Shown: one piece after another, positions 59,479-64,000 of the stretch | Position numbering within the stretch: the stretch's first letter is position 1 | Layout: every line of letters begins with the position of its first letter | NCBI RefSeq assembly: GCF_026240945.1 | Contig: NZ_JAPFPY010000001.1 | Coordinates: forward strand, 434,001-498,000 | DNA from: Mycolicibacterium sp. J2 | GTDB lineage: Bacteria; Actinomycetota; Actinomycetes; Mycobacteriales; Mycobacteriaceae | DNA length: 64,000 nucleotides | Reading direction: 5' to 3' | Program-made: the position numbers and the translations under genes | The notes under the pieces: model-generated | Told to the model about the DNA's origin: nothing | Seen by the model: the letters and a program-made list of their open reading frames with translations, nothing else | Database searches by the model: none

Positions 59479-60507
59479 ATGCCGGCAACCGACGTGTGGG
59501 AGATCGTGGGGTGGGCACTGGCCTGTTCGGTGCCGGTGGTCATTGCCGGTGCGCTCGCCATCAGGTTGGCGCGTTCCTGGTCGCTGGCGGTCAGCATGGT
59601 GGCATTGGTCCTCATCCCGACGCTGGCCACCTTCACCGGTGTCCTCGGCGCCAGCGGTTTCATGATCACCGAGACCTTCGAGCGCACTGCGGTCGTCCTG
59701 GTGATCGTCTCGGTGGTCACCATCCCGGCCGCGGTCACGCTGGCCCGGTACCAGGCCCGTCGTACCGTGTGGGAGAAGGAGATTCGTGATTCCGAGCGTG
59801 CGGCCGAGCACTCCCGGCGCCAGTTGGTGGCCTTCGTCAGTCACGACCTGAGGACACCGCTTGCCGGGATCCGCGCAGTTGCCGAAGCCATCGCCGACGG
59901 TCTGGTGGACGGTACCGAGACCCGCGAACACGCCAAACATATCGAGCAGGAATCCATCCGACTCTCCGATATGGTCGACGACCTCTTCGAGATGTCGAAG
60001 ATCAACGCGGGTGCGGTGCAACCGGCACTCGACACCGTCGCCTTGGACGAGGTGGTGGACGACGTCGTGGCCGCGCACCGGATCGCGGCCGAACGCGCCG
60101 GAGTGCAATTGCATGCCAGCTTGCCATCGCAGCCGGTGCACGTCGTCGGCAGCGGACGGGCCCTGGTGCGGGTGCTGTCCAACCTCGTCGCCAACGCCAT
60201 TGCGCACACCCCCGAGGGTGGCCGGGTGGACCTGACAGCCGGTCGCGACGAACGTGAAGCGTGGGCCCGGGTCGACGACACCGGTGTCGGCATCGACGAG
60301 ACGGACCTGCCCAGAGTTTTCGATATTGCCTACCGCGGCTCCAATGGCCGTGTGCCCCGCGCTGATTCGTCGTTACCCAGTGGATCTGGGCTGGGATTGG
60401 CGATTGCAGCCGGTTTGGTCCAGGCACACCGGGGAACGTTGTCTGCGCACAACCTGGGCACTGGCGCCCGGTTCGAAGTGCGGCTGCCGCTGGCCGAGGA
60501 GACGTGA
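59479..60507 (+). CDS. Membrane sensor histidine kinase
   Basis: 342 aa. Two or three hydrophobic segments in the first ~95 residues with almost no extracytoplasmic loop, then HisKA RRQLVAFVSHDLRTPLAGIRAVAEA (phospho-His ~120), N-box RVLSNLVANAIAHTPEGG, G1 VDDTGVGIDETD and G2 SGSGLGLAIAAGLVQAH. An intramembrane-sensing kinase is likely. The stop is 4 bases from the epimerase start, so signalling and sugar genes share a transcript. Confidence 0.96.
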   Translation: MPATDVWEIVGWALACSVPVVIAGALAIRLARSWSLAVSMVALVLIPTLATFTGVLGASGFMITETFERTAVVLVIVSVVTIPAAVTLARYQARRTVWEKEIRDSERAAEHSRRQLVAFVSHDLRTPLAGIRAVAEAIADGLVDGTETREHAKHIEQESIRLSDMVDDLFEMSKINAGAVQPALDTVALDEVVDDVVAAHRIAAERAGVQLHASLPSQPVHVVGSGRALVRVLSNLVANAIAHTPEGGRVDLTAGRDEREAWARVDDTGVGIDETDLPRVFDIAYRGSNGRVPRADSSLPSGSGLGLAIAAGLVQAHRGTLSAHNLGTGARFEVRLPLAEET

Positions 60508-60511
60508 CCCG

Positions 60512-61552
60512 ATGAGGGTGCTGGTGACCGGTGCTGCGGGGTTCATCGGTACCCGCATGGTCGGTGCGCTGCGCGCAGCCGGCCACGACGTGGTTGCCGT
60601 GGACGCCATGCTGCCCATGGCCCACGGTCGCGGCGCCGAGGTACCTCACGACTGCGTACGGCTCGATCTGCGGGACGCCGACGGGCTGGCCGCACTGCTG
60701 CGCGGTGTCGACGTGGTCTGTCACCAGGCGGCGGTCGTCGGTGCGGGCGTGGACGCCGCTGACGCGCCCTCCTACGCGGCGAACAACGACTACGCCTCCG
60801 CCGTCCTGCTCGCCCAGATGTATGCCGCCGGCTGCCGCAGGCTGGTTTTCGCCTCGTCGATGGTCGTGTACGGACAAGGGCGCTACGACTGTCTGGTACA
60901 CGGCCCCGTCGACCCGCTGCCGCGCACAGTGACGGACCTCGACCGAGGGGTGTTCGAGCACCGCTGTCCACGCGGCGGTGAGCCGCTGCAGTGGCGCCTG
61001 GTCGACGAGGATCAACCGGTGCGTCCGCGCAGTCTGTACGCGGCAAGCAAAGCGGCACAGGAGCATTACGCGTCGGCCTGGGCCGAGGCGACGGGTGCGT
61101 CGGTTGTCGCGCTGCGTTACCACAACGTGTACGGGCCAGGAATGCCGCGCGACACCCCGTATTCGGGTGTCGCAGCGATCTTCCGTTCGGCGCTGGAAGC
61201 CGGGATACGGCCGCAGGTGTACGAAGACGGCGGTCAGATGCGAGATTTCGTGCATGTCGACGACGTCGCCGCCGCCAACCTCGCGGCGATCGACGCCGAG
61301 TTGGACGGGTTCGAGGCGTTCAACGTCTGTTCCGGGCGGCCGGTAAGCATTCGGGACGTGGCTGATTGGTTGTGCGCGGCGCGCGGGTCCGACCGAGCGG
61401 AGGTTACCGGCCGCTACCGTAGCGGTGACGTCCGGCATATCGTCGCCGACCCCGGCCGGGCCGCCGTCCGGCTGGGATTCCGCGCAACGGTCGACCCTGC
61501 CGACGGGATCACCGATTTCGCCTTCGCCCCGCTTCGTGCCGCGGTGCGCTGA
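60512..61552 (+). CDS. NAD-dependent nucleotide-sugar epimerase/dehydratase (extended SDR)
   Basis: 346 aa from ATG 60512. GAAGFIG glycine motif (~8-14), VFASSMVVYG (~112-121), YAASK active-site Tyr/Lys in RSLYAASKAAQEHY and RYHNVYGPGMPRDTPYSGVAAIF. It acts on a UDP-, GDP- or dTDP-sugar. An insertion of ~35 residues between the VVYG and YAASK parts (VHGPVDPLPRTVTDLDRGVFEHRCPRGGEPLQW) is Cys/His-containing and unusual. Linked to two-component genes and to HAD and GT4 genes downstream. Confidence 0.92.
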   Translation: MRVLVTGAAGFIGTRMVGALRAAGHDVVAVDAMLPMAHGRGAEVPHDCVRLDLRDADGLAALLRGVDVVCHQAAVVGAGVDAADAPSYAANNDYASAVLLAQMYAAGCRRLVFASSMVVYGQGRYDCLVHGPVDPLPRTVTDLDRGVFEHRCPRGGEPLQWRLVDEDQPVRPRSLYAASKAAQEHYASAWAEATGASVVALRYHNVYGPGMPRDTPYSGVAAIFRSALEAGIRPQVYEDGGQMRDFVHVDDVAAANLAAIDAELDGFEAFNVCSGRPVSIRDVADWLCAARGSDRAEVTGRYRSGDVRHIVADPGRAAVRLGFRATVDPADGITDFAFAPLRAAVR

Positions 61553-61630
61553 ACCACAGTGCCGTCCAGTTTGCGCCAGCCGGGCATCGGGTATGTCTCG
61601 ACCACTTCGACAGGACAAGAGGAGTAGACG

Positions 61631-62341
61631 ATGCGGCCGGCTTCTTCGGATGTTCCAGCGGTCCTCTTCGACGTCGACGGCACGCTCGTGGATTCCAACT
61701 ACCTGCACGTGCACGCCTGGGTGCGCGCCTTCGAGGTCGAGGACCAGCCGGTGTCCGCCTGGCGCGTGCATCGCTGCATCGGCATGGACGGCAACACGTT
61801 GGTTCGCACCCTGGCGCGCGGCGCCGATGAGGCTGTGCAACACCGGCTCAAGGACCACCACAGTCAGTTCTACCGTGAGATGGCCTCATTGCTGACGGTG
61901 CTTCCCGGTGCCCGAGATCTGCTGCACCGGGTGTCCGACCTGGGCATGCAGGTCGTGCTGGCCACCTCGGCCCCGGAGGACGAGCTGATGCTGTTGCGGC
62001 GAGTACTGGACTGTGACGACGTGATCTCCACGGTCACCTCTTCGCGGGACGTCGATATCGCCAAACCCGACCCTGGCATCGTGCACGTGGCACTGGAGCG
62101 GGCCGGCGTCGACGCGTCCCGCGCGGTGTTCGTCGGTGATTCGACCTGGGACGCGTTGGCCGCCCGGCGAGCCGGTGTGGTCACCATCGGGTTACGCAGC
62201 GGCGGTGTGGGCAGCTGTGAATTGGACTGTGCCGGAGCCAAGGTCATCTACGACGACCCGCGCGACCTGCTGGCCAACCTCGACACCAGTCCCATCGCGG
62301 CGTTGGACGTCGCAGGCAAGCCGGACCGGCTAACCTCCTGA
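61631..62341 (+). CDS. HAD-superfamily phosphatase (beta-phosphoglucomutase/phosphoglycolate-like)
   Basis: 236 aa from ATG 61631 (GAGGAG upstream). HAD motif I LFDVDGTLVDSN (~13), II ATSAPEDE (~115), III KPDPGI (~141) and IV VFVGDSTWDALAARRAG (~160). A helical cap follows motif I (subclass I). Would dephosphorylate a sugar phosphate or related compound. 78 bases after the epimerase, 2 bases before a membrane-protein gene. Confidence 0.92.
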   Translation: MRPASSDVPAVLFDVDGTLVDSNYLHVHAWVRAFEVEDQPVSAWRVHRCIGMDGNTLVRTLARGADEAVQHRLKDHHSQFYREMASLLTVLPGARDLLHRVSDLGMQVVLATSAPEDELMLLRRVLDCDDVISTVTSSRDVDIAKPDPGIVHVALERAGVDASRAVFVGDSTWDALAARRAGVVTIGLRSGGVGSCELDCAGAKVIYDDPRDLLANLDTSPIAALDVAGKPDRLTS

Positions 62342-62343
62342 TT

Positions 62344-62796
62344 GTGAACGAGGCCCACGGCACCGGGCCGGCCACTTCCGTGTTCCGCCGCGCGGCCTGG
62401 CCGGCGGGCACGCTGTGTGTGGCCGGCGCCCTCATCGTCGGCGTCTACACCGTGGCGGCACCGCTGCCGGACTGCGGCGATCTGTACGCGTGCCGGCGGG
62501 TGGTCGACCGCACTCTGCTGCTGGGGTGGACGGCGTTGGGCGTCGCGGTGGCAGCGGCAGTGGTGTTGGCGGTGGTGCTGCGCGGCCGCCGACTCACCGG
62601 ATGGCCGGTGCGGGCGGTTGTCCTCGTGCTCGCCTGCCTGCTCGCGGCCGCGTACTGGAAAACCCATTTCGGGGCACTACGTGCGGTGCTGGCCACACAG
62701 ATGCCGGTCGCCGTACCGATGTGGACCGCGACCTACGCCTTTTGGCTCGCGGTGGCCGGATTGGCGTTGGCTGCTGTGAGCGTTCGGTCGCGCTGA
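62344..62796 (+). CDS. Small membrane protein, four helices
   Basis: 150 aa from GTG 62344. Four hydrophobic helices (~20-38, 58-78, 87-104, 124-146) and a loop with DCGDLYACRRVVDR containing two Cys that may form a disulfide outside the membrane. No family recognised. Two bases after the HAD gene; probably an accessory membrane component of the glycoconjugate system. Confidence 0.75.
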   Translation: MNEAHGTGPATSVFRRAAWPAGTLCVAGALIVGVYTVAAPLPDCGDLYACRRVVDRTLLLGWTALGVAVAAAVVLAVVLRGRRLTGWPVRAVVLVLACLLAAAYWKTHFGALRAVLATQMPVAVPMWTATYAFWLAVAGLALAAVSVRSR

Positions 62797-62949
62797 CGAA
62801 CGGAGCGCCCGACGGCGCGATCGTCCGCGCAGCGAAGCACCGCGTCGTGGTGCGAAGAGCTGGCCGCCCAGCGTTTGCCTGCGCCACCACTTCGGGTAGC
62901 CCGTCCAAGTTGAGTCTTGCCGCGAAGGCATGCGGCATGCAGGGGGCAC
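62797..62949. other. Gap between the membrane protein and the GT4 gene
   Basis: 153 bases without a convincing gene. Contains a small GCACC...GGTGC hairpin (about 62837-62853). The GT4 gene's ribosome site AGGGGG lies at 62941-62946. Possibly a separate promoter; nothing clearer is seen. Confidence 0.5.
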
Positions 62950-64000
62950 ATGAAGATCGCGATGGTCATCGGTTCGGTCAGGCAACCGTGCGCGGCGTCG
63001 GAGCACGGCCGGTGGTTGCCCAGGCTGTTGAGCGAAGCGGGCCACCGGGTGACCGTGTACAGCCTCGGCGACGAGTCACCGGGACCGCAGGCACCGGGAA
63101 TGGTCGCTATCACCGGCGCGGCAGGTGAACTCGCCGCCAAACTGGACACTGCCTGGGAGCGGGACCCTCCCGATGTGGTCCAGGCGCACTCCTGGCCGAT
63201 CGGGCTTTTCGCCCAGCTCGCCGCCGACCGGCACCGGCTGCCCACCGTCCAGTCGTTTCACGGAACCGCACCACTCGGCGCGCGTGAACGCACGGCCAAA
63301 CCCGCACAGACCCGGCTGGCAGCGCTGGTGGCGCGCAACGCCACCTGGGTCACCACCGGTTCCAGCCAGGAGCTGCAGAGCGTGGCCGCGCTGCGCGGGT
63401 CACGTCGCCGGGCATCGGTAATCGCCGGGGGAATCGACGTCGACATGGTGGAGCAGGCCCTGTCCGACGGCGCGCGATCGGACGGACCCCCGCACCTGAT
63501 CACGGGGCTGGCGGGTTCCGACGATCTGGACCCCGGGTTCGACGCGGTGATACGTACCCTGCCGACCGTGCCGGACGCTCACTTCGTCGGCATCGGTCGT
63601 CCGCCACAACGACATCACCTTGACGCGGCCGGGCAGTTGGCCCGCGCACTCGGGGTGCAGGATCGCGTCGAACTGGTGGTACCCGACCCAGCAGAGGCAC
63701 CGATCTGGCTCGGACGTGCCGATGTGGCCACGTGCACACCCGCGCTGTGCACCGATCACTCGGCGGTGCTGCAGGCGATGGCCGCCGGCATCCCGGTGAT
63801 CGCCCACGACACCGGCGCTCTGACCGACACCGTCATCGACGATGTCACCGGATTGCTGATCCAGCCGGGCCGGCCAAGAGAGCTGGCAGCCGCCGCGAAA
63901 AGACTTCTGGCCCAACCTTTTGCGCGAATAAGTATGGGCGCGGCCGGTCGGGCCCGGGCCAGGTCGCGCTACAGCTGGCAGCGCGTCGCGCAAGAATACG
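62950..64000 (+). CDS. GT4 family glycosyltransferase, 3' end outside the window
   Basis: 350 codons from ATG 62950 to the edge. GT-B fold: N-terminal MKIAMVIGSVRQPCAASEHGRW..LPRLLSEAGHRVTVYS, mid VVQAHSWPIGLFAQLAA and SFHGTAPLG, C-terminal domain with HFVGIGRPPQ and VLQAMAAGIPVIAHDTGALTDTVIDD. The retaining-GT Glu-x7-Glu motif is altered: Gln stands where the first Glu is expected and Asp/Thr at the second. A nucleotide-sugar glycosyltransferase of the same operon as the epimerase, or a non-catalytic relative. Confidence 0.88.
   Translation, partial: MKIAMVIGSVRQPCAASEHGRWLPRLLSEAGHRVTVYSLGDESPGPQAPGMVAITGAAGELAAKLDTAWERDPPDVVQAHSWPIGLFAQLAADRHRLPTVQSFHGTAPLGARERTAKPAQTRLAALVARNATWVTTGSSQELQSVAALRGSRRRASVIAGGIDVDMVEQALSDGARSDGPPHLITGLAGSDDLDPGFDAVIRTLPTVPDAHFVGIGRPPQRHHLDAAGQLARALGVQDRVELVVPDPAEAPIWLGRADVATCTPALCTDHSAVLQAMAAGIPVIAHDTGALTDTVIDDVTGLLIQPGRPRELAAAAKRLLAQPFARISMGAAGRARARSRYSWQRVAQEY

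Noticed and set aside
60002..61861. 619-codon minus-strand frame
   Set aside because: Antisense to the kinase, epimerase and HAD genes, all with intact motifs.
1..64000. tRNA genes or CRISPR arrays
   Set aside because: I saw no T-arm-like GTTCGAATC with matching acceptor stems and no regularly spaced repeats.

Overview
The window is high-GC actinobacterial DNA, most likely from a fast-growing Mycolicibacterium/Mycobacterium. This rests on gene content: a DUF222/HNH (13E12-type) endonuclease, F420-dependent PPOX and DUF385 oxidoreductases, a CDGP-type small secreted protein, many TetR regulators, DUF3618/DUF4235 proteins, a DUF4193-like zinc protein and SigF-type promoters. The DNA is chromosomal and densely coding. 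I found no tRNA, rRNA, CRISPR array, insertion sequence or prophage. Both ends cut a gene: a secreted alpha/beta hydrolase on the left and a family-4 glycosyltransferase on the right.

Region by region. 1-5 kb: secreted hydrolase, divergent TetR, two consecutive TenA-family proteins, DUF222 endonuclease and a PPOX oxidoreductase. 5.2-13.3 kb: a ribose-type ABC importer (permease, double ATPase, Tat-exported binding protein) divergent from, and followed by, three flavin monooxygenases (DszA-like, DszC-like, DszA-like). I read this as uptake and oxidative desulfurisation of an organosulfur compound. 13.3-19.6 kb: DUF385 enzyme, Rieske oxygenase with divergent TetR, small secreted protein, TVP38-type membrane protein, a hydroxypyruvate-isomerase-like enzyme with a divergent LacI regulator and two palindromic operators, and an NmrA-like protein. 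19.6-25.1 kb: a large LuxR ATPase regulator, then an ECF sigma factor (SigH-like) tightly linked to an SDR, a cupin and an unknown protein, with no anti-sigma gene. 25.1-30.6 kb: exported hydrolase, LysR, a second TetR paralogous to the first HGW-type one, a PF10118 diiron-like protein and a polytopic membrane protein.

30.6-54 kb holds a general-stress theme. I see at least eight copies of a SigF-type promoter (GTTT, 15-17 bases, GGGTAT or a close variant). They lie before a Rho-N-domain protein, an MscS channel, CsbD, GlgX, a HemK-like methyltransferase, a phasin/DUF3618/DUF4235 operon and two tiny zinc-binding proteins. In the same stretch sit two STAS anti-anti-sigma proteins, an RsbW-like kinase and a three-gene signalling operon (receiver-PP2C phosphatase, CHASE3-type histidine kinase, stand-alone receiver). 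This is a complete partner-switching circuit next to its probable targets. Between 32 and 43 kb are metabolic genes: thioesterase, HD protein, nitroreductase, hydroxyacid dehydrogenase, PPOX, arylsulfatase, SDR, Orn/Lys decarboxylase-type PLP enzyme, M42 peptidase, haem-oxygenase-like protein and a zinc metallopeptidase.

54-64 kb is a little-studied glycoconjugate locus. A minus-strand operon with 1-4 nt overlaps encodes a GT2 glycosyltransferase, a TIGR04282/DUF2064-type transferase, a methyltransferase, a membrane-anchored sulfite-oxidase-like molybdoenzyme and a small membrane protein. It faces a GT-C-like membrane protein. Divergent from it runs a two-component system followed by a sugar epimerase, a HAD phosphatase, a membrane protein and a GT4. 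I regard this locus and the SigF/partner-switching block as the most interesting parts of the window.
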